64,000 nucleotides of DNA from Propionigenium maris DSM 9537 (GCF_027925155.1 NZ_BSDY01000010.1:1-64000), one strand, 5' to 3'. Counted from the first letter of the stretch, positions 35,420 through 44,528 are shown. The notes: a model not told the origin generated them from the letters alone. Translations and numbers: made by a program.

Positions 35420-35629
35420 TCATTTCTTTTGTCACCCAAAAGAAACGAACCAAAGAAAATGTGCCCCTCTTTATAAATTCTCACGAGAAGAACTGTTAAT
35501 CTACGGCCTTTGTAAGCTACAGTCCTCCCTCCTGATGTAGTGTTTATAGTTTATCGGTGTGGAACTTATTCTGTTGTACGGCCTAGTTAATATGTGGGTT
35601 TAAAGTTGAATCGACATAAAGAGGGGAGG
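35420..35629. repeat. Intergenic hairpin repeat, family 1, copy B
   Basis: Same element as at 24042 with TTTCTTTTG/CAAAAGAAA at the left hairpin, CCCCTCTTTAT and ATAAAGAGGGG as the outer arms, and two TACGGCC words. It fills most of the 467-base gap before the nitroreductase gene. Confidence 0.88.
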
Positions 35630-35742
35630 CTTGTTCTTACTTTATATGAATTAGTGTAGTACTGTAAATGAAGTAAAGAAGTTCCTTCGGGGAAGTCGCC
35701 ACTTTTATTAAGGATAAATTTTAAATAAGTATATATCTTCTC

Positions 35743-36318
35743 TTAGAGTTGTCTGATGACATCCTCTAGGGGCTTACGGGGCCTGGCATCAGGAGCTTCG
35801 TCGGGGTATCCCAGGGATACAGCAGCGACCATTTCTCCCTCCTCACCCAGCCAGGTGCATAGCTCCTCATAGGCATAGAAGATATTGCAGATCCAGAGGG
35901 AGCCAACTCCCAGTTCCTGGGCAGCTAAAAGCATATTCTGTATAGCTGCTCCTGCAGACTGTATATCCACAAGGTTTTCAAAGCTCTCCCTTACAGAGTG
36001 TGGCAGCCATGGGGCCTTGCCATAGGGGTTGAAGATAAATATAGTAACAGGAGCCTCCTCCATTATATCTGCAGACCTCTCGCTGCTCCCTACATCCATC
36101 CCAGATTCCTTCATCTTGGATATTCCCCGACGCATGGTATCCACCATTTCCCTCCGCTTATCCTCCCTTACAAGAATGAACTTCCAGGGCTGGCGATTCT
36201 TACCAGAGGGAGCCTGGGTTGCTGCTTTCAGTATTATATTTAGCGTCTCCTCTGGCAGGGGAAGATCCTTAAACTTACGAATGCTTCTTCTTTTTGAAAT
36301 TACTTCCAGTGTATTCAT
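35743..36318 (-). CDS. Nitroreductase-family flavoprotein
   Basis: FMN-dependent, NAD(P)H-using reductase of about 191 residues. RRSIRKFKDLPLP and the APSGKNRQPWKFI flavin site at the N-terminus, SAGAAIQNMLLAAQELGVGSLWI (in part IQNMLLAAQELGVGS) in the middle, and YPDEAPDARPRKPL near the C-terminus are the expected hallmarks. Substrate unknown. Confidence 0.9.
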   Translation of the reverse strand: MNTLEVISKRRSIRKFKDLPLPEETLNIILKAATQAPSGKNRQPWKFILVREDKRREMVDTMRRGISKMKESGMDVGSSERSADIMEEAPVTIFIFNPYGKAPWLPHSVRESFENLVDIQSAGAAIQNMLLAAQELGVGSLWICNIFYAYEELCTWLGEEGEMVAAVSLGYPDEAPDARPRKPLEDVIRQL

Positions 36319-36450
36319 CTTACCTCCTAATCTAAAGTTGTTAAAGGTTACTATCTAAGACTTCACTATAAACTCTTCCTTGTCAAGAGGGAGTGCTTTT
36401 CATCGTGAGTTTAAGGAGTAGAGAAGTAGCAAAAATTCATGGGATAACTA

Positions 36451-36476
36451 AAAAAAGCACTGTGGAGTGCTTTTTT
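36451..36476. terminator. Terminator after the 36475 gene
   Basis: AAAAAAGCACT/AGTGCTTTTTT around GTGG; symmetrical, works in both directions. Confidence 0.85.
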
Positions 36477-36738
36477 AGAGGGGTTTTACTCTGAAGATGA
36501 TAATCTCATTTTCCTCGGGAGTGGTGCTTATAAAGTCCAGGGTATTGCTGTCCTCATACTTTACTCTGGTGACTCGACCTATAAACTTACTCTGATTATC
36601 CAGGGTGATGACAAGAAGGTCATCTATCTCCTCTACCCCATTGACAATCCCCACAGAATCAAACTCCAAGAGCTCCCACTTTCCCTCGATAAGAACTCTT
36701 CTTCCCTTTAAAAGTTCTCTCAGCTCATTTAGATTCAT
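36475..36738 (-). CDS. Hypothetical protein (87 aa)
   Basis: A small acidic, beta-rich protein with no membrane span or cysteine (FDSVGIVNGVEEIDDLLVITLDN in part: NGVEEIDDLLVITLDN). GGAGG lies seven bases before the start. It stands alone ahead of a terminator. No family is recognised. Confidence 0.6.
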   Translation of the reverse strand: MNLNELRELLKGRRVLIEGKWELLEFDSVGIVNGVEEIDDLLVITLDNQSKFIGRVTRVKYEDSNTLDFISTTPEENEIIIFRVKPL

Positions 36739-36852
36739 ACTCCACCTCCTTGTATAAACTTACTATCCAAAGGGTTTAAATCCTTTTTAGTTACTTAGTG
36801 AAGAAGATTCTTTAGGTATTTCATGCAAAAACTAAACAGAGTTAGAGAACCT

Positions 36853-37011
36853 AAAATGGTCGACTGCAGATGGTCGTCCCACGTCACTTATTATCTCTGC
36901 TTCGTTTCGTCATACAGAATAGGTTCTATCCAGAGCCCACAGAAGAAACGGAAAATAAGTTGTACTCTCTAAGACTATTATCGGAAGTCTTGATCTTTTA
37001 GGTACCTTTTG
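36853..37011. repeat. Intergenic repeat, family 2, copy E
   Basis: Shares with 46391-46550 the words GACTGCAG-TGGTCGT, CTTCGTTTCGTCATACAG and AATAGGTTCTATC, and GAAACGGAA. Its right part ends in a hairpin GTACCTTTT...AAAAGGTAC that is related to an inverted copy of the family-1 left hairpin. It occupies most of the gap between the hypothetical gene and the permease terminator. Confidence 0.7.
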
Positions 37012-37099
37012 TATCAAGATAAAAGGTACAAGGAGTAATTTGTAATTAGAGTTAAGGTTTGAGGTTAACTTTGAGATCTCTCTAATAACTTGAAGCAAA

Positions 37100-37124
37100 T
37101 AAAAAAGCACCCATTTGGGTGCTT
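37100..37124 (-). terminator. Terminator of the APC permease gene
   Basis: AGCACCCA/TGGGTGCT around TT, followed on the minus strand by six Ts. Confidence 0.85.
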
Positions 37125-37137
37125 TAACTTTATTTTA

Positions 37138-38478
37138 TTATGCAGATACTGCCTGAGGAGCCTTCTTATAGAATACAAGTCCTCCAAGAGTTGCTGCTAT
37201 AGAGATCAGCATGTAGCTTGGGTTTGAGATAGTAGCATAGATTCCTATGGAAAGTCCTCCGATAATTGCCAGGATAGGAATTACTGGGTATAGAGGAACC
37301 TTGTATGGTCTCTCTAGGTTTGGCTCCTTCTTTCTCAGGATAATTACACCCATAAATACAAGGGAGTAGAAGACCCAGAAAAGCGCCACTGGAACATCTC
37401 CAAATACATCTGCATTACCTGTAACAAACATAGCTGCCAGGTAACCCATTACCAGTATAAACATAAGTCCGCAAGATCTCATAGGCTGCTCTGTAGCCTC
37501 ATCTATCTTTGAGATATACTCGCTTGCAGGGAAGTGTCCCTCACTTGCAAGGATATATGGTACTCTTGTAGATACAAGGGTAAATCCATTAAGTCCTCCA
37601 AAGGCTGATACCATGATTCCCAGGAATACAAACTTTGCACCAATAGGACCAAGAAGCTGATTAGCTACTCCGAACATTCCCTGTTCCACAAGCTGCTCAG
37701 CTGGGAATACCTTTAAGAGAGCTATATTAAGTAGTGTATAGATTAAAGTGATGGATCCAAGTCCAAGGATGATGGCCTTAGGGAGATCCTTCTTTACATT
37801 TTTAAGTTCTCCAGAGATGGTACCTACATAGATCCAACCGTCGAAAGCAAACATTACAGGTACAAGAGCCATACCAAATAGTAAAAGCGGAGACTCTGTA
37901 GAAGTTTTTGCTGCTTCAGACATTGCAAATACACCCTCTGGGTTGTTGTTTGACATAAATCCAAATATAGTTATAACTGCAAGGGGAACAATCTTAGCTG
38001 CAGTAGCTATAGTCTGCACAATTCCACCAGCTTTTTTTGTAAATGTGTTTGTGGCAAATACAACAAGTATCGCCGCCACAGAGATTCCCATATGAAGGGT
38101 AGTAGTTGCTTCTACTCCCATGAACTCCATGGTAAATACTGCAAAGTAGTATGCCAGGATAGCTACAATTGCAGGACAGTAGATAACAGCCTGAGCCCAA
38201 CCTACCATATATGCTACCTTATCACCATAAACTCTTCTTATCCATGCAATGATTCCGCCCTTTTCAGGAACTGCTGCACCAATCTCAGCTGCTGTAAGTC
38301 CTGAAAGGATTGAGATAACCCCTGCTGCAACCCAAGCGGCTACTGTAATCTTAGGATTCATACCTGAAGCCACGATTACCGGTGCTGCCTTAAAGAAGAT
38401 TCCGATACCAATTACAATTCCTACTACCATTGAAAAAGCTACAGAAAATCCGTACTTTCCCTTTAACTTTTCTGCCAT
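37138..38478 (-). CDS. APC-family amino-acid permease
   Basis: Twelve-span inner-membrane carrier, 446 residues. Helix 1 motif FSMVVGIVIGIGIFFKAAPV, the GGIIAWIRRVYGDKVAYMVGWAQAV loop (in part GGIIAWIRRVYGDK) and repeated hydrophobic spans identify the APC superfamily, closest in style to basic-amino-acid or amino-acid/amine exchangers. GGGAGG precedes the ATG. A palindrome-rich promoter and a folded leader lie just upstream (38522-38623), so expression is probably regulated. Transported substrate unknown. Confidence 0.9.
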   Translation of the reverse strand: MAEKLKGKYGFSVAFSMVVGIVIGIGIFFKAAPVIVASGMNPKITVAAWVAAGVISILSGLTAAEIGAAVPEKGGIIAWIRRVYGDKVAYMVGWAQAVIYCPAIVAILAYYFAVFTMEFMGVEATTTLHMGISVAAILVVFATNTFTKKAGGIVQTIATAAKIVPLAVITIFGFMSNNNPEGVFAMSEAAKTSTESPLLLFGMALVPVMFAFDGWIYVGTISGELKNVKKDLPKAIILGLGSITLIYTLLNIALLKVFPAEQLVEQGMFGVANQLLGPIGAKFVFLGIMVSAFGGLNGFTLVSTRVPYILASEGHFPASEYISKIDEATEQPMRSCGLMFILVMGYLAAMFVTGNADVFGDVPVALFWVFYSLVFMGVIILRKKEPNLERPYKVPLYPVIPILAIIGGLSIGIYATISNPSYMLISIAATLGGLVFYKKAPQAVSA

Positions 38479-38521
38479 ACTTCCATCCTCCCATATTCTC
38501 TTTTAAGTAACTACCTACCCT

Positions 38522-38590
38522 GGTTCAACATCTGACTTCTTCTCTACTTGTCACCTCTGTGACGCTACACTATCATTATAGATGTTGACC
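38522..38590 (-). ncRNA. Structured leader upstream of the APC permease
   Basis: On the minus strand the transcript folds into a long stem closed by GGTCAACATCT (38590-38580) and AGATGTTGAACC (38533-38522), eleven pairs with one bulged A, around an inner hairpin GTCAC-AGAG-GTGAC (38563-38550) with two 16-base purine-rich single-stranded joints. The next 40 bases carry the ribosome site. I could not match it to any riboswitch I know. Confidence 0.55.
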
Positions 38591-38602
38591 TGCAAAATAA
38601 GT

Positions 38603-38637
38603 ATTGTAAATTATTTCTACAATATTATCATAAAAGC
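38603..38637 (-). promoter_or_regulatory. Palindromic operator and likely promoter of the APC permease
   Basis: ATTGTA-N9-TACAAT is a perfect 6-bp palindrome that overlaps a TTGTAG/TATTTT-like promoter on the minus strand, 13 bases before the folded leader. Confidence 0.5.
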
Positions 38638-38775
38638 TGGAAAAAATCAAGAAATAGCATTTAAATTATTCATAGTTTCCAAGTACAACCATTTAAAAAA
38701 TTAATAACATGTTTATATTACAGACAGTTAAATAGAAACGCTTGTTCGGAAGCTGGAGATAAAAATATTTGTTGT

Positions 38776-38803
38776 TGTAATATCAGAGGGGAGTGCTATA
38801 ATC
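38776..38803 (+). promoter_or_regulatory. Promoter of the amidohydrolase gene
   Basis: TTGTAA and TATAAT separated by 16 bases; the AGGAGG site and ATG follow. Confidence 0.7.
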
Positions 38804-38840
38804 ATAGCCAAGGTTAGAAAGTTATTTTTAAGGAGGAAGG

Positions 38841-40229
38841 ATGAAAAGAGTTATTTTGATGTTGGCGATGGTTGTATTGGGAGGGTGTATGAGTAGAAAT
38901 GCCGTAGACACCAAGGAGGCCGATATAGTCATTAAGAATGGAACGGTGCTTACTATGAACGGAGAGAGAGAGGTAATATCAGAGGGAGTAGTTGTAGTTA
39001 AGGGGAACAGAATAGTTGAGGTAGGGGGAGCGGACCTTGCCAAGGAGTACTCGACTAAGGAGGTAGTAGATGCAGATGGGGGAATAATAATGCCTGGAAT
39101 GATAAATACCCATACCCATGTATCTATGACGGTATTTAGAAGTCTGGCTGACGATGTCCCTGACAGACTAACCAGATATATCTTCCCACTGGAAAATATG
39201 ATGGTATCAAAGGAGATGTCATACCTGGGAGCCCTTCACGGAAGTATAGAGATGGCCAAGGGGGGAGTAACTACCATGGTAGATATGTACCTCTATGAGG
39301 AGAGTGCTGCAGAAGCTGTAAAGGAGATCGGCCTTAGGGGAATAATGACACAGAATATAATAAAGTATCCTACAGCTGACGGTAAGGATGGTGCTGCTAA
39401 GATAGAGCTGGCTAAGGAGTTTATAGAAAAGTATAGAAATGATGAGCTTATTACTCCGGGATTCGGTCCCCATGCACCACACACTGTAACCAAGGAGGAT
39501 CTGGAGATCATAAGGGATCTTTCCAAGGAGTACAACCTTCCAGTTTCCATGCACGTAGCTGAAACACAGAAGGAGTTTGATAAGTTTAAGGCGGAATACG
39601 GTATGACACCGGTAGAGTACCTGGATTCCATAGGTCTATTAAATGAAAGGTTTATAGCAGCTCACTCGATCTTTGTGACGGACTCGGATATAGAGCTTAT
39701 GAAGAAGAGGGATGTGGGGGTAGCTCACAACATGGTTGCCAATATAAAATCAGCTAAGGGAGTATCTCCGGCACTTAAGATGCACGATGAGGGTCTAAGG
39801 GTTGGTCTGGGAACAGACGGTCCTATGAGCGGAAATACACTGGACATAATAGGGCAGATGGGATATGTGGCTAAGGTGCATAAGCTTGCAAACAAGGACA
39901 GATCTGTAATGCCTCCTTTAAAGGTAGTGGAGATGGCCACAATCGGAGGAGCCAGAGCAATCCACAGAGAGGATGAACTGGGGTCTCTGGAGAAGGGGAA
40001 GCTAGCAGATGTAGTTATAGTAGAGACAAAGTCGGCTAATATGGTCCCTATCTACAACCCATACTCAGCACTAGTTTACTCAGCTAATGCCTCCAATGTA
40101 GATACAGTTATTGTAAATGGTAGGGTTGTAGTGAGAGGGAAGGAACTTATTACATATGATGAGAGAAAGTCCAGAGAGATGATGAAGGAGTTTAGTGAGA
40201 GGGTAGAGAAGATAGCTGAAACTCTTTAG
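38841..40229 (+). CDS. Amidohydrolase (MtaD/TRZ-type deaminase) with lipobox
   Basis: Zinc-dependent deaminase/hydrolase of the 5-methylthioadenosine/S-adenosylhomocysteine deaminase group. Metal motifs NTHTHVSMT, VSMHVAETQ, IAAHSIFV and GLGTDGPMSGN are present. Unusually the N-terminus is a lipoprotein signal (VVLGGC, Cys16), which would anchor it to a membrane outside the cytoplasm. AAGGAGG precedes the ATG. Substrate cannot be fixed; nucleoside-type deaminases are the nearest known relatives. A strong terminator follows. Confidence 0.83.
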   Translation: MKRVILMLAMVVLGGCMSRNAVDTKEADIVIKNGTVLTMNGEREVISEGVVVVKGNRIVEVGGADLAKEYSTKEVVDADGGIIMPGMINTHTHVSMTVFRSLADDVPDRLTRYIFPLENMMVSKEMSYLGALHGSIEMAKGGVTTMVDMYLYEESAAEAVKEIGLRGIMTQNIIKYPTADGKDGAAKIELAKEFIEKYRNDELITPGFGPHAPHTVTKEDLEIIRDLSKEYNLPVSMHVAETQKEFDKFKAEYGMTPVEYLDSIGLLNERFIAAHSIFVTDSDIELMKKRDVGVAHNMVANIKSAKGVSPALKMHDEGLRVGLGTDGPMSGNTLDIIGQMGYVAKVHKLANKDRSVMPPLKVVEMATIGGARAIHREDELGSLEKGKLADVVIVETKSANMVPIYNPYSALVYSANASNVDTVIVNGRVVVRGKELITYDERKSREMMKEFSERVEKIAETL

Positions 40230-40273
40230 TTAACTTCTTCTTATCCTTAATAGAGGATAGAAAGATTGGAAAT

Positions 40274-40308
40274 AAAAAGGTCCGGAGATTATTCTCCGGA
40301 CCTTTTTG
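40274..40308. terminator. Bidirectional terminator
   Basis: AAAGGTCCGGAGA/TCTCCGGACCTTT around TTAT, with a T-run on the right and an A-run on the left; serves the amidohydrolase and the convergent MetS-NSS pair. Confidence 0.92.
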
Positions 40309-40343
40309 GTTGAGTGTTTATTTTTACATATTTTGAATAAATT

Positions 40344-40442
40344 CTACTTATCGGTTTTTATGGCAATTCTCAGGCAGAAGGCAAAACCACCCCAAAGAAT
40401 AGACATACTTATAAGAGCTGTTATAACTGCATCGGTACTCAT
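40344..40442 (-). CDS. metS: MetS-like small subunit of NSS transporter (32 aa)
   Basis: A 32-residue single-span protein (MSTDAVITALISMSILWGGF, then CLRIAIKTDK) encoded 41 bases after the transporter gene, with its own ribosome site (GAGGAGGAAG). This is the size, sequence style and place of the MetS family, small partners of sodium/solute symporters such as MetP for methionine and alanine import. It is easy to miss at this length. The association is from family knowledge and gene order. Confidence 0.82.
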   Translation of the reverse strand: MSTDAVITALISMSILWGGFAFCLRIAIKTDK

Positions 40443-40483
40443 AGACTTCCTCCTCTATATAAAGAATTAATTTTAGTAGTGAT

Positions 40484-42001
40484 TTAAATCTCCCTTCCCA
40501 AAGGGTCGGTAGCAATACTCTCCTCAAACTTCTGGGAACCCTTTTTGGCTGTAAGGACAAAGGCTCCTATAATCATAGCTGCCATTACACCCACGCCGTA
40601 GATTCCGAGAACCGTCCATGAATATCCTCCATAGGGACTCTTCACCTCGTTGACTATCTTAAGAATTAACATAACACTCAGGATAATCGAAGCAATTCTT
40701 ATACAGATAGTCCACCACTTACCCACACCAAAATCCGAAAGGTTGTTGGCATATTCTCTGATGCTCTCTGTGTTAAAGAACCACCCCAGAATAACAAGCT
40801 CTATGATTCCCGCAATGATGATCCCATATTGGTTTGTGGAGTAATCCACTACATCCAGAACGTAGAGACCTCCCTTTGTGGCAACTATAAGGGAAAGAGG
40901 AGCAGCCAGGGCGATAAATCTCACAAGGGCCTGCTTCCTTGTAACGTTAAACTTATCTGAGATAGCTGCAGTTATTGGTTCCATTATAGAGATGGTGGAG
41001 GACAGACCTGCAAATATCAGAGACATAAAGAAGGTAACCCCTACAATGGTACTACTGATGCCAGGAAGAGCATTGATAGCCTTAGGGAAAACCACAAAGG
41101 CAAGACCTACCCCTGCAGAGGAAACTTCTGCCACACCCACACCCTGGGAGTAAGCCATATAACCAAGGATACTGAATACTCCTATACCTGAGATGAGGCT
41201 GAAACTACAGTTTCCTAAGGCTGTAATAAAGGCATTGTTAACAATATCCGAGTCCTCTGGAAGGTAGCTTGAGTATGCAAGCATAATTGAGAAGCAGATA
41301 CTGAGGGAGTAGAAGATCTGCCCATAAGCTGCCAGCCATACCTTGGGATCGGATAGCTTTGAGAAATCAGGCTGAAAGAAATACTGAAGACCATCTACAG
41401 CTCCCGGCAGTGTAACTCCTCTCACTACAATGATCAGCAGGGAGATAACAAGGAGGGGCATAAATATCTTATTGGCCTTTTCCAGTCCGTCCTTAATTCC
41501 AAGTTTTAAAACAATATAGTTGATACCCCAGACAATTAAAAGGGGTATAAGGATCTTAGTGTTGATCCCTCCCAGGTGGAGGGGTGAATCTGTCAGCTGA
41601 AGATAGTTATTAAATAAAAAACCTTCTGGGTCCTGACCCCATGCTTTTTTTAGGGCGAATGCTGCATAACTCATTGCCCAGGCTGCAATTACCACATAGT
41701 ATGTGGAGATGAAAAAAGTAATAAGGGTCTGAAACCAACCTAAAACTTCATACTTCTTGTTTAGCTTTTTAAATGCCCCTGGTGCACTGAGCTTAACCCT
41801 GTGTCCCATGGCAAATTCAAGGATAAGGATGGGAATACCTGCTGTTAAAAGGGCTACAAGGTAGGGAATGAGGAAGGCTCCTCCTCCATTGCTTGCGGCG
41901 GTATAGGGAAACCTCCAGATGTTACCAAGACCAACTGCTGACCCGATGGCTGCAAGTACAAAACCAGTACGGGAACTCCATTCACTTCTGTTTTTACTCA
42001 T
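40484..42001 (-). CDS. Sodium-dependent amino-acid transporter (NSS family)
   Basis: Sodium-coupled symporter, 505 residues with about 11-12 spans. The N-terminal GFVLAAIGSAVGLGNIWRFPY motif, FLIPYLVALLTAGIPILILE and sodium-site Asn/Gly signatures identify the NSS (SNF) family; the MetS-type partner just downstream points to the MetP-like subgroup (methionine/alanine or other neutral amino acids). The C-terminus is charged. The gene begins after a long AT-rich region. Confidence 0.93.
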   Translation of the reverse strand: MSKNRSEWSSRTGFVLAAIGSAVGLGNIWRFPYTAASNGGGAFLIPYLVALLTAGIPILILEFAMGHRVKLSAPGAFKKLNKKYEVLGWFQTLITFFISTYYVVIAAWAMSYAAFALKKAWGQDPEGFLFNNYLQLTDSPLHLGGINTKILIPLLIVWGINYIVLKLGIKDGLEKANKIFMPLLVISLLIIVVRGVTLPGAVDGLQYFFQPDFSKLSDPKVWLAAYGQIFYSLSICFSIMLAYSSYLPEDSDIVNNAFITALGNCSFSLISGIGVFSILGYMAYSQGVGVAEVSSAGVGLAFVVFPKAINALPGISSTIVGVTFFMSLIFAGLSSTISIMEPITAAISDKFNVTRKQALVRFIALAAPLSLIVATKGGLYVLDVVDYSTNQYGIIIAGIIELVILGWFFNTESIREYANNLSDFGVGKWWTICIRIASIILSVMLILKIVNEVKSPYGGYSWTVLGIYGVGVMAAMIIGAFVLTAKKGSQKFEESIATDPLGREI

Positions 42002-42449
42002 GACAAATCACCTCTTCTGTTCTTCTATTGGTTGTATTAACTATGGGTAGTGAAAATAGTTAATATTTTTTATAATTTTATAAACGTTAAATACGTTTAG
42101 TTTACAAAATCTATAATCAAATAATTTATTAAAAATAAAATTCAATTAGTAATTATTGTTAACTTTAATTAAACTTTAGAAGAGGATACTACAAATTTGA
42201 TATAAATGTAACCATAAAAAAGTATTGAGTTTTTTTTAGTTCGGTTATATCGAACAAATTAATGTTGATATTATTTAATTAAATCCTTTAAAATATAGTA
42301 TTTATATAATAAAAAACCGAACATATTTTTTAAAATATTGGAGGGTAATAACTTCTTGAGTTTCCTGAAAAATTGTTATAAAAGTCCAGCATAGGATGAC
42401 AGAAAATAAAAAAAAGACCCCCACCCTAGGTGAAAAGGTCTCTCTAATT
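42002..42449. other. Gene-poor AT-rich spacer
   Basis: No gene here. Two GTTCGGTT/AACCGAAC words (42239-42246 and 42315-42322) form an 8-bp inverted repeat 68 bases apart, and the first also closes a small hairpin GTTCG...CGAAC. Beside that only A/T tracts are seen before the terminator of slyD. Confidence 0.5.
42408..42445 (-). terminator. Terminator of slyD
   Basis: AGACC...CACC/GGTG...GGTCT nested stem, followed on the minus strand by eight Ts. Confidence 0.75.
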
Positions 42450-42929
42450 TTAGTGGCAGTGCCCCTCAACGTGAACGTGTCCGTGCTCTAGCTCCTCCTG
42501 AGTAGCCTCTCTTACATCAGCTACCTTTAGGTCAAAAGTGATAGTCTTTCCTGCAAATGGGTGGTTACCATCAGCAACTACAGTATCCTCCTTTACCTCG
42601 ATGATAGTCAGAGGAATGATCCCTTCGTCGGTTTCAGCCTGGAAATCAAGCCCCTCATAGATATCCTCGAACTCAGCAAAGTCTGACTTTGCCATCTCGT
42701 AGATAAGCTCCTCGGAGTAATCTCCATATCCCTCCTCAGGGGTAAGGGTAAATTTAGTTTCATATCCCTTTGTCTTTCCCTCAAGAATTTCCTCTACCTT
42801 TGGAATGAAATCTCCCATTCCGTGGATATATGCAAAATCTCCTACTTCCTTTGTATCCTCAAGGATCTCTCCCTTTTCATCTGTAAGAACAAAGTTCAGA
42901 AATACAACTTTACCTTCTTCAATTTTCAT
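42450..42929 (-). CDS. slyD: FKBP-type peptidyl-prolyl isomerase SlyD
   Basis: Cytoplasmic prolyl isomerase, chaperone and metal carrier. It starts KVVFLNFVLTDEKGEILEDT, has the FKBP core split by an insert-in-flap domain (about residues 65-120), the GDFIPKVEEIL motif and a short His-rich tail (HGHVHVEGHCH) that can bind nickel, as in E. coli SlyD. The length (159) is shorter than E. coli SlyD because the tail is short. GGAGG precedes the ATG. Confidence 0.92.
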   Translation of the reverse strand: MKIEEGKVVFLNFVLTDEKGEILEDTKEVGDFAYIHGMGDFIPKVEEILEGKTKGYETKFTLTPEEGYGDYSEELIYEMAKSDFAEFEDIYEGLDFQAETDEGIIPLTIIEVKEDTVVADGNHPFAGKTITFDLKVADVREATQEELEHGHVHVEGHCH

Positions 42930-43198
42930 CTTTTACTTCCTCCTTTTAGGCATTTACTAATTCCTATTAATAGTAGCATATCCTGGACTATTTTCATATT
43001 TAAATTTGCCCCAAGGACAACTATAACTATTTACCTTCCCTCTCTGTGAATCCTTTATTTTTCTCCCCTCTTTTACGGGAAGGAGAGAGAGGTGTTTTAT
43101 TATAGGGGGAATTTATAGTATAATAGAAGAAAGTATCCCCAAGGGGAAGTTCTACTTTTTAAAGAGAGAGGTAAGGCAAGGGCTTGAAGGAGGCAAAT

Positions 43199-43915
43199 AT
43201 GAAGGCAGCATTTTTTGATATCGACGGGACTATATACAGAGACTCCCTTTTAAAGGAACACTTTAAAAAGCTTATAAAATACGAACTGTTTAATATACAG
43301 GAGTATGAGAACAGGGTAAAGGAGTCATTTAAAAAATGGGATGAGAGAATGGGAGACTACGACATGTACCTCATGGGAATGGCGGAGACCTATGTAGATG
43401 CCATCAGAGGACTTTCACTAAAGTACAATGATTTTGTGGCAGACCAGGTGATGGAGCTCAAGGGCAGCAGGGTATATACCTATACCAGAGACAGAATAAA
43501 GTGGCACAAGGAGCAGGGGCATAAGGTGATCTTTATCTCGGGAAGCCCGGATTTCCTTGTATCCAGAATGGCTGAGAAGTGGGAAGCAGATGATTTCTGT
43601 GGTTCCAAGTACCATGTGGAGGAGGGAAAGTTCTCTGGAGAGATATCTCCCATGTGGGATTCGGCAAACAAGATGAAGGCCATAAACAAGTTTGTGGAGA
43701 AGTATGATCTGGATCTGGCTGGTTCCTATGCCTATGGAGATACCATGGGGGATCTGAGTATGATGAAGCTTGTGGGGCACCCTACAGCTATAAACCCTTC
43801 CAAGGAGCTTATAGAGGTTCTTAGAGAGGATGAGAGCCTGAAAGAGAAGGTCGACATCATAATAGAGAGAAAGGACGTTATCTATAAGGTGGATCCAAGT
43901 GTGGAAGTGCTTTAG
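43199..43915 (+). CDS. HAD-IB phosphatase (SerB-like)
   Basis: Cytoplasmic phosphatase of the HAD-IB subgroup. Motif I FFDIDGTIYRDSL, motif II VIFISGSPDFLV, motif III KMKAINKFVEKYDL region and motif IV AYGDTMGDLSMM are present. I take the ATG after GAAGGAGGCAAAT; the frame extends upstream through that site. Members act on phosphoserine, phosphoethanolamine or related small phosphates; the substrate is open. Confidence 0.85.
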   Translation: MKAAFFDIDGTIYRDSLLKEHFKKLIKYELFNIQEYENRVKESFKKWDERMGDYDMYLMGMAETYVDAIRGLSLKYNDFVADQVMELKGSRVYTYTRDRIKWHKEQGHKVIFISGSPDFLVSRMAEKWEADDFCGSKYHVEEGKFSGEISPMWDSANKMKAINKFVEKYDLDLAGSYAYGDTMGDLSMMKLVGHPTAINPSKELIEVLREDESLKEKVDIIIERKDVIYKVDPSVEVL

Positions 43916-43957
43916 GATAGGTTGAAGATAAAAAAGATAGAAGAGCTATAGAGGTTT

Positions 43958-43993
43958 AGGAGCAGCTGTATTTTACAGCAGCTCCTTTTTTAT
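43958..43993 (+). terminator. Terminator of the HAD phosphatase gene
   Basis: AGGAGC-AGCTGT pairs with ACAGC-AGCTCCT across ATTTT with small bulges, then TTTTTTAT. Confidence 0.75.
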
Positions 43994-44084
43994 ATCTATG
44001 TATTAATTTCTACCCTCAGGTAACCCCAGGTTATCCCTTATTATATTCATAGGGAAGTTTTGGTAGATATTCCCCTTGGTCAAT

Positions 44085-44279
44085 GGAGTGATATTAAAGC
44101 ACACTAATTGCGATATAGTGTATTCGGATAATGGGGCTGAAGGATAATTGGTGTAGTGGTATACCAGAGGAAGAGTAGGTAAAACTTCAGAGGAGTTCTT
44201 TCAACAATATAACAGGGGGTATAACAGCCGCTTCGTGAAGTCCGTTGTAAAAAGACAGAGTTTGCTGTAGCAGGATTAT
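44085..44279 (+). pseudogene. Decayed DDE-type transposase remnant
   Basis: One frame reads CDIVYSDNGAEG, then crosses two stops (TAA, TAG) and continues EEFFQQYNRGYNSRF before another stop. SDNG(S/A)E and a later YNxxRPH-like stretch are typical of IS481/IS3-type DDE transposases, but no ends, intact frame or target duplication are visible. It is the only thing seen in the gap between the HAD gene and brnQ, apart from promoters. Confidence 0.35.
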
Positions 44280-44499
44280 TTGGTGGGTAAGAAGGTGTTA
44301 AAGGCAGATGGATTGTGAAGTATATGATGTTTTAATTATATTTTATATCAATTTACGATCACTTTTATTAATAAAAGAACATAAGTCTCCTTAGATGGAC
44401 GCAAAAAACTTAAAAAACTCAAGTTTTTTTTAGAGCCTGAAATTCAAGGGCTAGAGAAGTTTTTAGTATACTGTGGTTTAATTTTTTAAGAAAACGGTG

Positions 44500-44528
44500 T
44501 TGACACATTGTTCACTTTGTCATATAAT
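44500..44528 (+). promoter_or_regulatory. Consensus promoter of brnQ
   Basis: TTGACA and TATAAT separated by exactly 17 bases, with a leader of about 150 bases before the gene. In the leader AGAAC...GTTCT could form a weak hairpin. Confidence 0.85.

Noticed and set aside
38480-38640. Lysine riboswitch
   Set aside because: AGAGGTG occurs, but the remaining helices and the ~175-base architecture are absent.
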